Shown here: piece after piece, positions 8,349 to 17,507 of the stretch
Numbering within the stretch: position 1 is the stretch's first letter
How the letters are laid out: each line of letters starts with the position of its first letter
Assembly: GCF_016654115.1 (NCBI RefSeq)
Contig: NZ_JAEQAZ010000017.1
Coordinates: 17,323 to 81,322, forward strand
DNA length: 64,000 bases
Source of the DNA: Streptomyces sp. MBT53
Lineage (GTDB): Bacteria > Actinomycetota > Actinomycetes > Streptomycetales > Streptomycetaceae
Direction: 5' to 3'
Notes under the pieces: model-generated
Told to the model about the DNA's origin: nothing
Seen by the model: only the letters and a program-made list of their open reading frames with translations
Databases searched by the model: none
Made by a program: the position numbers and the translations under genes

Positions 8349-9503
8349 ATGACCCTCGCCGACCAGCCCCCCGCGGCCGCACTCGTCCTGCAGACCCTGC
8401 TCCAGCACGGTCCGCTGAGTCGCGCCGAGATCGGCCGGCGGACCGGACTGACCGCGGGAGCCGTCACCAAGGTGGCCACCTCGCTGATGGCCGACGGATG
8501 GATCACCGAGGGCGGCAGGACCGCCACCGAGCGGACGAACGGCCGCCCGGCGACCCCGGTCGAAGTACGGCCCGAACGCGCCCTGTTCGCCGGTGTGAAG
8601 GTCACCGGCGAGGAACTCATCGGCGTACTCGCCGATCTGACGGCCCGTCCGCTGGCCTCCCGGCGCGTCCGCCTCGACTCGCGTGACGTGGGCACCGTGG
8701 TGCTGGCCATCGCCCGGCTCGTCGACGAACTGCGCACGGCGGCGAACCCGGCGGGCGCCGCCGACCTCCACGGCGTCGGGGTCACCATCTCCGGTGACGT
8801 GGACAGCCAGTCGGGCACGGTCCAGTACTCGCCCTTCCTCAACTGGCGCCGGGTACCGCTCGCCCAGCTCGTCGAGACGGCCACCGGGACACCCACGGTC
8901 ATCGAGAACGACGTACGCGCGCTGACCGTGGCCGAGCAGTGGTTCGGCGCCGGTGTCGGACTGTCGATCTTCGCCCTGGTCACCGTCGGCGCCGGCATCG
9001 GCGCCGGGCTCTGTGTCGCCGGCCGGGTCGTCTCCGGAGCGCACGGCGTCGCGGGCGAGGTGGGACACCTCCCGGTGAGCGGCACCGACCGCATCTGCAC
9101 CTGCGGCAACACCGGGTGCGTCGAGGCGGTCGCCTCCACCCACGCGATCGTCGAACAGGCCCGACAGGCCACCGGCGACGCGGAGTTGACCATGGACGGC
9201 GCGATCCGCCTCGCCCACACCGGCGACCCCGCCGTGCGGGCCGTCTTCGCCCGCGCAGGCCACGCGGTCGGCCTCGCCCTCGCCTGCGTCGCCAACCTGA
9301 TCGGACCGGAGCGGATCATCATCTCCGGCGAGGGCGTCGCCTCCTACGACCTGTTCGCCGACCACATCCGGCAGGCCTTCGTGGACCACGCCTTCGGCGC
9401 GGCGGTGGACTGCGATCTCGTGGTCCGCCCCCTGCCGTTCGAGGAGTGGGCACGCGGCGGTGCGGTGGTCGCGGCGCAACGCGTGTTCGCGCCCGCGAAG
9501 TAG
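8349..9503 (+). CDS. ROK family transcriptional repressor
   Basis: This is a 384-residue ROK-family regulator, a sugar-responsive repressor. Residues about 10-70 form a winged helix-turn-helix (LSRAEIGRRTGLTAGAVTKV). The rest is the sugar-kinase-like ROK fold with VGVTISGDVD, a VTVGAGIGAGLCV glycine-rich segment and the zinc motif CTCGNTGCVEA. It is divergent from the GH27/permease/GH95 operon, and identical operator-like elements lie on both sides of the shared 369-base intergenic region. It most likely represses the operon and itself until the imported sugar binds. The inducer is not predictable from the sequence. Confidence 0.93.
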   Translation: MTLADQPPAAALVLQTLLQHGPLSRAEIGRRTGLTAGAVTKVATSLMADGWITEGGRTATERTNGRPATPVEVRPERALFAGVKVTGEELIGVLADLTARPLASRRVRLDSRDVGTVVLAIARLVDELRTAANPAGAADLHGVGVTISGDVDSQSGTVQYSPFLNWRRVPLAQLVETATGTPTVIENDVRALTVAEQWFGAGVGLSIFALVTVGAGIGAGLCVAGRVVSGAHGVAGEVGHLPVSGTDRICTCGNTGCVEAVASTHAIVEQARQATGDAELTMDGAIRLAHTGDPAVRAVFARAGHAVGLALACVANLIGPERIIISGEGVASYDLFADHIRQAFVDHAFGAAVDCDLVVRPLPFEEWARGGAVVAAQRVFAPAK

Positions 9504-9583
9504 GAAGGTGACGTGTGCACGCCCCCGGTCGATAGTCTGCTGCCCGATCAGGACGACCACGCGCGCGACCGCAGAGGTGAGAC

Positions 9584-11386
9584 ATGTCCTTCACCACCCG
9601 CCCCACCCTCCAGGGCACCTTCGGCATGGTGTCCTCCACTCACTGGCTGGCCTCGCAGTCGGCGATGGCCGTCCTGGAGGACGGCGGCAACGCCTACGAC
9701 GCCGCCGTCGCCGGGGCCTTCGTCCTGCACGTCGTGGAGCCGCACCTCAACGGCCCGGCCGGCGAGGTGCCCGTCCTGCTCGCCCCGGCCGGCGGCGAGG
9801 TCCGGGTGCTGTGCGGACAGGGCGTCGCCCCCGCCGGAGCCACGATCGACCACTACAGGGGACTCGGTCTGGATCTCGTACCCGGCACGGGCCCCCTCGC
9901 CGCGGCCGTCCCCGGCGCCTTCGACGCCTGGATGCTGCTGCTCCGCGACCACGGCACGAAGTCCCTCGCCGACGTCCTGAAGTACGCCATCGGGTACGCC
10001 GAGGACGGGCACGCGTGCGTGGAGAACGTCGGCGCGACCGTGGAGACCGTACGGCCCCTCTTCGAGACGGAGTGGACCTCGTCGGCGGACGTGTACCTCC
10101 CCGGCGGGAAGGCGCCCCGCCCCGGAGAGCTGTTCCGCAACCCCGCCCTCGCCGCCACCTGGAAGCGGCTGCTCGCCGAGGTCTCCGGGGCGGGCGACCG
10201 GGAGGCCCAGATCGAGGCGGCACGGGCGGTGTGGCGGTCCGGGTTCATCGCCGAGGCCCTCGTACGGCAGTCCGGGCGGCCCACCATGGACACCAGCGGC
10301 GAACGCCACACCGGCACCCTCACGGCCGCCGACCTCGCCTCCTGGTCCGCGTCCTACGAGGCCCCGGCGACCTACGACTGGAACGGCTGGACACTCTGCA
10401 AGGCCGGCCCCTGGAGCCAGGGCCCGGCCTTCCTCCAGCAACTCGCGCTCCTTCCGCCCGAGTTGCCGCCCTACGGGTCCGCCGACTACGTCCACCTCCT
10501 GATCGAGGGCTGCAAGCTCGCGATGGCCGACCGGGAGGCCTGGTACGGGGACGCGGGCGAAGAGGCCGTACCGCTGGGGGAGTTGCTGTCGGCGGAGTAC
10601 AACGCGGCGCGGCGGGAGCTGATCGACGAGAAGGCCTCGCACGAGCTGCGGCCCGGCAGCCCCGGAGGGCGCGTTCCGCGGCTGAGCGGGCACGCGCGCG
10701 TGGTGGCGCCCGCGGAGTCCGGGTTCGACCCGCTGGGGGCGGGGGAGCCGACCGTCGCGCGGGTCACGGCCGACGGCGGCACCCGGGGCGACACCTGCCA
10801 CCTGGACGTCGTCGACCGCTGGGGCAACATGATCGCGGCCACGCCCAGCGGCGGCTGGCTCCAGTCCAACCCCGTGGTGCCCGAACTGGGCTTCCCCCTC
10901 GGTACCCGGCTGCAGATGGCCTGGCTGGAACCGGGGCTGCCCAACTCCCTTGCCCCGGGCCGCCGTCCGCGCACCACGCTCACGCCGTCGATCGCCCTGC
11001 GCGACGGAGTGCCGGTCCTGGCGTTCGGCACACCGGGCGGGGACCAGCAGGACCAGTGGCAGCTGCACTTCTTCCTCGCGGTCGCCACGCGCGCGAAGGC
11101 ACGCGGCGGCCTCGACCTCCAGGGCGCGATCGACGCCCCGAACTGGCACAACGACAGCTTCCCCGGCTCCTTCTACCCGCGCGGCATGCGACCGGGCAGC
11201 GTGACTGTCGAGTCCCGCATGGACGAGGGGGTGGTGGAGGAGCTGCGGCGGCGCGGCCACGACGTGACCGTCGGGGACGCCTGGTCGGAGGGACGGCTGT
11301 GCGCGGTCGCCCGGGAACCGGCGGCCGGGATCCTCTCGGCGGCGGCGAATCCCCGGGGCATGCAGGGGTATGCCGTCGGACGCTGA
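9584..11386 (+). CDS. Gamma-glutamyltransferase family protein
   Basis: This is a 600-residue N-terminal-nucleophile hydrolase of the gamma-glutamyltranspeptidase family, which transfers or hydrolyses the gamma-glutamyl group of glutathione-like compounds. The protein matures by self-cleavage before a threonine, here most likely Thr404 in GDTCHLDVVDRWGN. The large-subunit start has STHWLASQSAMAVLEDGGNAYDA and the small subunit ends with PNWHNDSFPG and a conserved glycine-rich tail. No signal peptide is visible, so this looks like the cytoplasmic subgroup common in actinobacteria, where the true substrate is often unknown. The start has GAGGTGAG upstream and lies 80 bases after the ROK gene, in the same direction. 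Confidence 0.9.
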   Translation: MSFTTRPTLQGTFGMVSSTHWLASQSAMAVLEDGGNAYDAAVAGAFVLHVVEPHLNGPAGEVPVLLAPAGGEVRVLCGQGVAPAGATIDHYRGLGLDLVPGTGPLAAAVPGAFDAWMLLLRDHGTKSLADVLKYAIGYAEDGHACVENVGATVETVRPLFETEWTSSADVYLPGGKAPRPGELFRNPALAATWKRLLAEVSGAGDREAQIEAARAVWRSGFIAEALVRQSGRPTMDTSGERHTGTLTAADLASWSASYEAPATYDWNGWTLCKAGPWSQGPAFLQQLALLPPELPPYGSADYVHLLIEGCKLAMADREAWYGDAGEEAVPLGELLSAEYNAARRELIDEKASHELRPGSPGGRVPRLSGHARVVAPAESGFDPLGAGEPTVARVTADGGTRGDTCHLDVVDRWGNMIAATPSGGWLQSNPVVPELGFPLGTRLQMAWLEPGLPNSLAPGRRPRTTLTPSIALRDGVPVLAFGTPGGDQQDQWQLHFFLAVATRAKARGGLDLQGAIDAPNWHNDSFPGSFYPRGMRPGSVTVESRMDEGVVEELRRRGHDVTVGDAWSEGRLCAVAREPAAGILSAAANPRGMQGYAVGR

Positions 11387-11495
11387 TGCATCCACTGGTT
11401 CGGTCGGTGATCGCGAATCCGGGTGTTCATGGTGATTCCACCCGGAGTGCACCGGGCGGGTGTGGATTGTCAGTGGCCCGTGCTCTCATGGAGAC

Positions 11496-12338
11496 ATGAT
11501 CGAAGACACCGAAACCATCGACGAGTTTCTCGTACAGCACACGGCCGACGTCGCGGACGCGATCCGCAAGGCGGCGGCGGCCGAGATCATGCCCCGCTTC
11601 CGGCAGCTCGCCGCGCACGAGATAGACCAGAAGAGCGGCCCGCACGACCTGGTCACGGACGCCGACCGCAACGCCGAGCGGTATCTGACGAAGGAACTCG
11701 GCATCCTCCTGCCCGGCTCGGTCGTGGTCGGCGAGGAAGCGGTGCACGCCGACCCGGAGACCTACGAGGCGATACAGGGCGACGCCCCGGTCTGGATCGT
11801 CGACCCGGTCGACGGCACCCGCCAGTTCGTGCGCGGCGAGACCGGCTTCTGCACCCTGGTCGCGCTCGCCCGGCACGGCGAACTGCTCGCGTCCTGGACC
11901 TACGCCCCCGCCCGCGACCAACTGGCCACGGCGGTGAAGGGCCGCGGCGCCTTCCTCGACGGCGTCCGGCTGCACTCCGGAGCCCCCGACCCCGCCCGGG
12001 ACCTGGAAGTGGCCACCTCCCACCCCGACTACACGACGGACGCCCAGAAGCGCGCCCTGCTCGGTCTGTGGGCGGACGGGGTGCGCACGCGCCCGTGCGG
12101 ATCGGCCGGACTGGAGTATCTGGCCATCGCCCGGGGCGAGTTGGACGCCACGGCCTTCTCCTGGGAGGCCGCCTGGGACCACGCGGCGGGCCTGCTCCTC
12201 GTCGAGGAGGCGGGCGGCGCCCACCTCACGCTCACCGGAGAGCCCTTCCGCATCACGGGCGGCAACGCACTGCCGTTCACGGCGGCCCGGGACGCGGCGA
12301 CGGCCCGCCGCGTCATGGAGCTGCTGAGGGCGTCGTAG
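11496..12338 (+). CDS. Inositol monophosphatase family phosphatase
   Basis: This is a 280-residue Mg-dependent phosphatase of the IMPase fold, covering inositol monophosphatase, histidinol-phosphatase and 3'-phosphoadenosine phosphatase types. The metal-binding motifs are clear: GEEA near residue 87, WIVDPVDGT near residue 105 and WDHAAG near residue 230. I chose the ATG at 11496 because the domain begins soon after (IEDTETIDEF); an upstream in-frame start at 11460 adds 12 residues that look non-coding. Its specificity is uncertain. Actinobacterial HisN proteins belong to this fold, and this protein has the right length for one, but no his genes are nearby. Confidence 0.88.
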   Translation: MIEDTETIDEFLVQHTADVADAIRKAAAAEIMPRFRQLAAHEIDQKSGPHDLVTDADRNAERYLTKELGILLPGSVVVGEEAVHADPETYEAIQGDAPVWIVDPVDGTRQFVRGETGFCTLVALARHGELLASWTYAPARDQLATAVKGRGAFLDGVRLHSGAPDPARDLEVATSHPDYTTDAQKRALLGLWADGVRTRPCGSAGLEYLAIARGELDATAFSWEAAWDHAAGLLLVEEAGGAHLTLTGEPFRITGGNALPFTAARDAATARRVMELLRAS

Positions 12339-12433
12339 GGTCACGGGTTCCGCACACTGGACGGACCGGCCCCGGCGATGTCGGTCCTGCGGCATATCCT
12401 GGCCCCCAGGGCTGACGAAGAAGGGGTCCGAAG

Positions 12434-13852
12434 GTGCCGTCGATGCTCGATGCGGTCGTGGTGGGTGCGGGGCCGAACGGACTGACGGCTGCCGTGGAGC
12501 TGGCCCGGCGCGGCTTCTCCGTGGCCGTGTTCGAGGCCCGGGACACCGTGGGCGGCGGCGCCCGCACCGAGGAGCTCACCCTCCCCGGCTTCCGGCACGA
12601 CCCCTGCGCGGCGGCGCACCCGCTCGGCATCAACTCGCCCGCGTTCCGCGCCCTGCCCCTGGAGCGCTACGGCCTGGAATGGCTGCACGCCGAGCTGCCC
12701 ATGGCGCACCCCTTCACCGACGGCAGCGCGGCCGTGCTCTCCCGGTCCGTCGCGGAGACGGCCGCCTCCTTCGGACCGCGCGACGCGGGGACGTACCGGA
12801 GGCTGGTCGAGCCCTTCCTCCCCAAGTGGGACACCCTGGTCCGCGACTTCATGTCCCTGCCGTCCACCTCGCTGCCCCGCGACCCGGTCACCCTCGCCCG
12901 CTTCGGCCTCGCCGGACTGCCCCCGTCGACCTGGCTGACGGGCCGCTTCCGCGACGAGCGGGCCAAGACCCTGTTCGCCGGACTGGTCGGCCATGTCATG
13001 GCCCCGCTCAACGGCTTCGCCACCGGCGCCATCGGCCTGGTCTTCGCCCTCGCGGCACACGCGCGCGGCTGGCCGGTGGCCCGCGGCGGCTCCCAGTCCA
13101 TCTCGGACGCCCTCGCCGCCTACCTCAGGGACCTCGGCGGCGAGATCCACACCGACTACGAGGTCAAGCGCCTCGACGACCTCCCCCCGGCCCGCGCCTA
13201 CGTCTTCGACACCTCGCCAACCGCCCTGGCGAAGATCGCGGGCTTCGGCAACCACTACGACAGCTACCGCTACGGCCCCGGCGTCTTCAAGATCGACTAC
13301 GCGCTGGACGGCCCGGTGCCCTGGACCGCCAAGGAGGCGCGCACCGCCGGCACCGTGCAGATCGGCGCCGACAGCACGGAGATCGGCAACGCCCTGCGCG
13401 CCGCGTCCCGCGAGAACCGAGCCCCCGAGCGGCCGTTCATGATCACCGTGCAGCCCAGCGTCGTCGACCCCACCCGGGCCCCGGCCGGCAAGCAGGTCTT
13501 CTGGGCCTACGGCCACGTCCCCAGCGGCTGGACCGGCGACCTCACGGACGCCCTGGAACGCCAACTGGAGCGCTTCGCCCCGGGTTTCCGCGACCGCGTC
13601 CTTGCCCGCGCGACCGCGGGCCCGCCCGAACTCGCCGCCCGCAACGCCAACTACGTCGGCGGCGACATCGGCACCGGAGCGGTCTCCGGACTCCAGATCC
13701 TCCTCCGCCCCAAACTCTCCCTCTCTCCCTACGGCACCCCGCACCCGGCCGTCTTCATCTGCTCCTCGGCGACCCCGCCGGGACCCGGTGTGCACGGCAT
13801 GTCGGGCCATAACGCGGCGAAGGCCGTCTGGCGCAGACTGAGGCAGGCATGA
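12434..13852 (+). CDS. Phytoene dehydrogenase-like FAD/NAD(P)-dependent oxidoreductase
   Basis: This is a 472-residue flavin amine oxidase-superfamily protein of the phytoene-dehydrogenase/PYROXD2 type. The N-terminal dinucleotide fold is [20 protein letters not shown], followed by [16 protein letters not shown]. The middle shows [20 protein letters not shown] and the C-terminus has [13 protein letters not shown], the usual FAD-contact region of this family. It is not close to a carotenoid cluster, so desaturation of carotenoids is unlikely; the true substrate is unknown. The start is GTG at 12434 with an AAGGGG upstream; an ATG three codons later is possible. Its stop overlaps the start of the macrodomain gene as ATGA, so the two are translated together. 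Confidence 0.88.
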   Translation: MPSMLDAVVVGAGPNGLTAAVELARRGFSVAVFEARDTVGGGARTEELTLPGFRHDPCAAAHPLGINSPAFRALPLERYGLEWLHAELPMAHPFTDGSAAVLSRSVAETAASFGPRDAGTYRRLVEPFLPKWDTLVRDFMSLPSTSLPRDPVTLARFGLAGLPPSTWLTGRFRDERAKTLFAGLVGHVMAPLNGFATGAIGLVFALAAHARGWPVARGGSQSISDALAAYLRDLGGEIHTDYEVKRLDDLPPARAYVFDTSPTALAKIAGFGNHYDSYRYGPGVFKIDYALDGPVPWTAKEARTAGTVQIGADSTEIGNALRAASRENRAPERPFMITVQPSVVDPTRAPAGKQVFWAYGHVPSGWTGDLTDALERQLERFAPGFRDRVLARATAGPPELAARNANYVGGDIGTGAVSGLQILLRPKLSLSPYGTPHPAVFICSSATPPGPGVHGMSGHNAAKAVWRRLRQA

Positions 13853-14367
13853 CCACCAGCACCACCATCAAGCTCGTCCGGGGCGACATCACCCGCCAGA
13901 GTGCCGACGCGATCGTCAACGCGGCCAACTCCTCGCTCCTGGGCGGCGGAGGCGTGGACGGCGCGATCCACCGCCGGGGCGGCCCCGCGATCCTGGAGGC
14001 CTGCCGAAAACTCCGCGCCTCGCACTACGGCAAGGGCCTGCGTACCGGGCAGGCGGTCGCGACGACGGCCGGCGAGCTGGACGCCCAGTGGGTGATCCAC
14101 ACCGTGGGCCCCGTCCACTCCCGCGAGGAGGACCGCTCGGACCAACTCGCCTCCTGCTACCGGGAGTCGCTGCGCGTCGCCGACGAACTCGGCGCCCGCA
14201 CGGTCGCGTTCCCCGCGGTCTCCGCCGGGATCTACGGCTGGCCGATGGACGACGCGGCCCGCATCGCCGTGGAGACGGTGCGGGATACGCCGTCGGCGGT
14301 GGAGGAGGTCACGTTCGTGCTGTTCGACGAGGCGGCGTACGAGGCGTTCGGTCGGCTGGTGCGCTGA
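13849..14367 (+). CDS. Macrodomain protein, O-acetyl-ADP-ribose deacetylase type
   Basis: This is a 172-residue single macrodomain of the YmdB/MacroD type, which binds ADP-ribose and can hydrolyse O-acetyl-ADP-ribose or mono-ADP-ribosyl esters. Signature segments are [19 protein letters not shown] at residues 11-29, [15 protein letters not shown] and VSAGIYGWP. These give the catalytic asparagine and aspartate and the phosphate-binding loop. It overlaps the preceding oxidoreductase gene by 4 bases, which implies co-expression. A convergent kinase gene follows after 36 bases. O-acetyl-ADP-ribose is the product of sirtuins; a Sir2 gene lies 13 kb away in this window, but a functional link is only a guess. 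Confidence 0.93.
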   Translation: MTTSTTIKLVRGDITRQSADAIVNAANSSLLGGGGVDGAIHRRGGPAILEACRKLRASHYGKGLRTGQAVATTAGELDAQWVIHTVGPVHSREEDRSDQLASCYRESLRVADELGARTVAFPAVSAGIYGWPMDDAARIAVETVRDTPSAVEEVTFVLFDEAAYEAFGRLVR

Positions 14368-14374
14368 GGGCGGT

Positions 14375-14399
14375 CGGGGAGCGGGTGCTCAACTCCCCG
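14375..14399. terminator. Possible terminator between convergent macrodomain and kinase genes
   Basis: CGGGGAG (14375-14381) pairs with CTCCCCG (14393-14399) across an 11-base loop, and the pairing can extend past one T-T mismatch. It fills the 36-base gap between two convergent stops. No T tract follows, which is common for actinobacterial terminators. Confidence 0.4.
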
Positions 14400-14403
14400 T
14401 CCG

Positions 14404-16167
14404 TCAGGGCGTCTTCCAGAGGGTCAGCTCGGTGACGTAGTCGCGGGCCTCGACGCCGGAGGCGTCCTTCCGGACGACGACGTCCTTGATGTCGAGCAGC
14501 GCCAGGTTCTTCTCGTCGGTGACGGTGCACAACAGTGTGCCCTTGGTCAGTTCCTTGCCCTGGTCGGCGTCGGCGAGTTGGGAGGGCAGCGCGTTCGCCG
14601 CCGCGCCCTGGGCGCACTGTTCCGGCGTGGGGCCCGCGCTCTTGCCCATGGTCGTCACGAGGTTCAGGGTGTGGGCGGTGCCCCACTCCGCGTACTGCAG
14701 CTCGGCCCCGGTCGTCGAGCTGGAGGCGTGGGTGTCGATCCGCGGTGCGTCCAGGTCGACGTTGGTGTACGAGCTGCGGCCGGTCGTGAACTGGGCGCGC
14801 AGGGTGAGGGGTTCGGCCTTGAAGACCGTGGTGTAGCCGTTCGGTGTTGCGGTCGTGTTCGTGCCTGCGCTCGTGCTGGGGGACGAGGCGGTCTTTCCGC
14901 CGCCTCCCTGTGCGGCGGTGTCCTTGCCCTTGTCGTCGTCGCGGGTGAGGACCCAGGCCGCGGTGGCCACAACCACCACGGCGAGCGCGGCGGCGCCGAC
15001 GACCAGCGGGGTTCGCCTGCGGGTCGGTACCGTCGGTACCGAAGCGGAAGCCGAAGCCGAAGCCGGGGGCGCCGGGTCGGCCGGGGGCCGGGGCGGCCGT
15101 GTCGGGGCATGCTGCGTCGGCTCGCCGGGCCCCGACCCCGGTACGTGGGTGGGTGTGTACCCGTCGGGCGGTACGGTCGTCGCGCCGGCCGCACCCGCAC
15201 CCGTGGAGGCACCCGCGACGCTCACATCGCCGCCCGACACCCCCTCCTCAAGCGCGAGTTGCTCCTGCCGGGCGATGTCCTCCGCGACCGCGGCGGGCAG
15301 CCAGCCGGTGAAGTCCCGCAAGGGGCGGCCCGCCGACTCCTGGCACAGGTCGGCCAGTTCGGCCGGGGTCGGGCGGGCAGCCGGGTCGGCGATGAGGGTG
15401 CGTTCCAGGATCGTGCGCAGCGGCTCGGGGTACGAGGACAGGTCCGGTGGGCGGAACTCGGTGTTGGCGATCTTCGTGGCCAGCGTGATGGCCCCCGAGT
15501 CGCCGTACGGATGGCGGCCGGTCGCGGCCACGGCGGCGATCAGGCCGAGGGAGAAGACATCGGCGGCCGGGGTCTGTTCCTGGCCGTTCGCGTGCTCCGG
15601 CGACATGAACTGCGGGGTGCCGATGAGCCCGCCGCTGCGGGTGAGCTGGGTCGCGTCGGCGGCCCGTGCGATGCCGAAGTCGATGATCCAGGGGCCGTCG
15701 GAGCCGACGAGGACGTTGCTCGGCTTCATGTCCCGGTGGATGACACCGGCCTTGTGCACGGCCTGCAGCGCCTCCGCCGCGCAGCCGGTCAGCTGGAGCA
15801 CCGTGGGCAGCGGGAGCGTCCCGTACCGGGCGAGGACCCGGTCCAGGGCGAGGCCGGGGACATAGACGGTGGCGAGCCAGGGCTGTGGCCCGGTGGTGTC
15901 GTGGTCGACGACCGGGACGATGTGGTAACCCTGCACCCGGCGGGCGGCGGCCGCCTCCTGCTCGAAACGGCGGCGGAACTCCTCGTCCTCGGCGTACTCC
16001 CGGCGGATCACCTTCAGGGCGACCGGCTGGTTGCCGCGGGTGCGCGAGAGATAGACGGACCCCATGCCGCCCTCGCCGATCCGGGCGAGCAGTCGGTAAC
16101 CGGCCACGTCCTGCGGGTCGTCGGGACCCAACGGTCTCAAGTGGCCAGCGTTTCCAGCGTCGTTCAA
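14404..16167 (-). CDS. PknB-type serine/threonine protein kinase with extracellular domain
   Basis: This is a 587-residue membrane-anchored Hanks-type kinase. The cytoplasmic kinase domain (about residues 24-285) has GEGGMGSVYL, the ATP lysine in VALKVI (Lys52), catalytic HRDMKPSN (Asp146), the metal DFG (Asp163) and GTPQFMSPE. A Pro/Ala-rich linker and one membrane helix (PLVVGAAALAVVVVATAAWVL) lead to an outer region of about 150 residues rich in Thr and Ser, a possible ligand sensor but unlike PASTA repeats. The start is TTG with a G-rich Shine-Dalgarno (GGGGGG) about nine bases upstream. It is divergent from the FHA-domain gene 16309-17454, with only about 140 bases between them. FHA domains bind phosphothreonine, so that neighbour is a candidate substrate or reader. 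Confidence 0.93.
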   Translation of the reverse strand: MNDAGNAGHLRPLGPDDPQDVAGYRLLARIGEGGMGSVYLSRTRGNQPVALKVIRREYAEDEEFRRRFEQEAAAARRVQGYHIVPVVDHDTTGPQPWLATVYVPGLALDRVLARYGTLPLPTVLQLTGCAAEALQAVHKAGVIHRDMKPSNVLVGSDGPWIIDFGIARAADATQLTRSGGLIGTPQFMSPEHANGQEQTPAADVFSLGLIAAVAATGRHPYGDSGAITLATKIANTEFRPPDLSSYPEPLRTILERTLIADPAARPTPAELADLCQESAGRPLRDFTGWLPAAVAEDIARQEQLALEEGVSGGDVSVAGASTGAGAAGATTVPPDGYTPTHVPGSGPGEPTQHAPTRPPRPPADPAPPASASASASVPTVPTRRRTPLVVGAAALAVVVVATAAWVLTRDDDKGKDTAAQGGGGKTASSPSTSAGTNTTATPNGYTTVFKAEPLTLRAQFTTGRSSYTNVDLDAPRIDTHASSSTTGAELQYAEWGTAHTLNLVTTMGKSAGPTPEQCAQGAAANALPSQLADADQGKELTKGTLLCTVTDEKNLALLDIKDVVVRKDASGVEARDYVTELTLWKTP

Positions 16168-16308
16168 GATGATCGGCCCCCCTCGCCAGGCGAGTGATCG
16201 TACCGGTGCAACCCGGTCATCCGGAAGGGCCCGAGGAGATCAAGGAATCAAGGCGAAGTTCGGGGAGAATCAGGGCAGTTGACGGTCACGTCGGACGGTG
16301 AGGCGCGC

Positions 16309-17454
16309 ATGGAACACCACCTGGTCCCTTCGGCGGAGGGCGCCGACTATCTGCTGGAACTCTCCAACGTCGTACGCCAGACCTCCATCGGCCCCCGAGG
16401 ACCGCGCTCGCTGCGCCGACTCGACCTCGTCCTGCGGGCGTTGACGGAACTCACGGGGGACCCCGATGTCTCCGTCTACCTCGTCGCCGACACCAGTCTG
16501 CTGGGCGGGCACCGGGAGTTCGGCGATCCGGCCGAGGTCCGGCGGCTGCGCCGGTGGGTGGCCGAGGGGCTGGTCGAGGAGGTGGACGACGCCGACGAGC
16601 GCGTCCTGGACCTGGCGCGGATGACCGGTACCCGGGTCGTCACCGGGGACCAGTACGTCGACCATCGCGTGGAACACCCGTGGATCCAGGGGAACACCTG
16701 GCAGTTCCTCAGACCCGAGCCCCGCCCCGACGGCTCGGTCGCCCTCGTGGCCATGGACATGGGCGTGCGCACGGAGGCCGAGATCTCCTACCGCATGGAA
16801 CTCGCGGCCCTGAAGAAACAGGGCCTGCTCGGCCCGGCCCGCACCCCGCTGACCGAGGTCGTCATGCGCAACTGGCGCTGCCCGGAACCCCGTTGCACGC
16901 TCTACGACGTCCACCGGGGTGACCGCGTCCTGCTGCCGCGCATGCGGCGCGGTGTCCCCACCTGCGAACTGCACGGCGCCCCGCTGGCCGACGAGGGGCC
17001 GAGGCCCGCCGCCGCCCAGCTCAAGGTCGTCATCGACCGTGTCTGCGTGGCCCGTTACACCCTCGCCGAGGGTTCCGAGGCCCATGTCGGACGGCTGCCG
17101 GGACCTGAGGGCATCGCCCTGCACAGTCTGCTGTCGCCGGAGGTCGCCGCGCGGGTCAGCCGCCGGCATGTGGCGCTCTCCGCGCGGGGCGGGACGCTCC
17201 TGGTCCGAGATGTCAGCACCTACGGGACACGGATGCGCGGCGCCGGCCGTAGAGGTGTGCCCGGCCCCTGGGAGACGCTGCCGCCCGGAGTGGACCGGTC
17301 CTTTCGGCCCGGCGACGAGGTCGAACTCGCCCCCGGGGTCGTGCTCGTCCGCAGCGGCCGGCGTTTCCCCGCCGAACTCGCCGACGCCTGGCGTACGGAG
17401 GCCGGCGGGACCGTCGTACCGCCGGCCGCTGTGGCACCCACACGACGGGTCTGA
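16309..17454 (+). CDS. Predicted NYN/PIN-like nuclease with zinc-binding segment and C-terminal FHA domain
   Basis: This is a 381-residue protein with three parts. Residues 12-125 resemble an NYN (Zc3h12a-like) nuclease: LLELSNVV, VYLVADTSLL, DDADERVLDLA and VVTGDQYVDHR give the spaced acidic residues (Glu17, Asp61, Asp93/94/96, Asp114) of a metal site. The first aspartate of the family is replaced by glutamate. Residues 188-222 carry C191-x4-C196 and C219-x2-H222, a likely zinc site. Residues about 240-345 are an FHA domain with VGR, VSRRHV and DVSTYGT, the phosphothreonine pocket. The kinase gene is divergent next door. The start could also be TTG at 16279; I prefer the ATG with GGTGAGG upstream. 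FHA is secure; the nuclease call is by pattern only. Confidence 0.75.
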   Translation: MEHHLVPSAEGADYLLELSNVVRQTSIGPRGPRSLRRLDLVLRALTELTGDPDVSVYLVADTSLLGGHREFGDPAEVRRLRRWVAEGLVEEVDDADERVLDLARMTGTRVVTGDQYVDHRVEHPWIQGNTWQFLRPEPRPDGSVALVAMDMGVRTEAEISYRMELAALKKQGLLGPARTPLTEVVMRNWRCPEPRCTLYDVHRGDRVLLPRMRRGVPTCELHGAPLADEGPRPAAAQLKVVIDRVCVARYTLAEGSEAHVGRLPGPEGIALHSLLSPEVAARVSRRHVALSARGGTLLVRDVSTYGTRMRGAGRRGVPGPWETLPPGVDRSFRPGDEVELAPGVVLVRSGRRFPAELADAWRTEAGGTVVPPAAVAPTRRV

Positions 17455-17462
17455 CCGCAGAG

Positions 17463-17490
17463 GGGGGTCGGCGTGCCACCGCCAACCCCC
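17463..17490. terminator. Terminator between convergent FHA-protein and M1 peptidase genes
   Basis: GGGGGTCGGCG (17463-17473) pairs with CGCCAACCCCC (17480-17490) with a single mismatch and a 6-base loop. It lies in the 53-base gap between two convergent stops and could act in both directions. Confidence 0.55.
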
Positions 17491-17507
17491 CTTCCGCCGG
17501 CCGATGA

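Noticed and set aside
13849..13852. ATGA overlap as a possible frameshift fusion of oxidoreductase and macrodomain
   Set aside because: Both proteins have complete ends and the overlap is a normal translational coupling arrangement.
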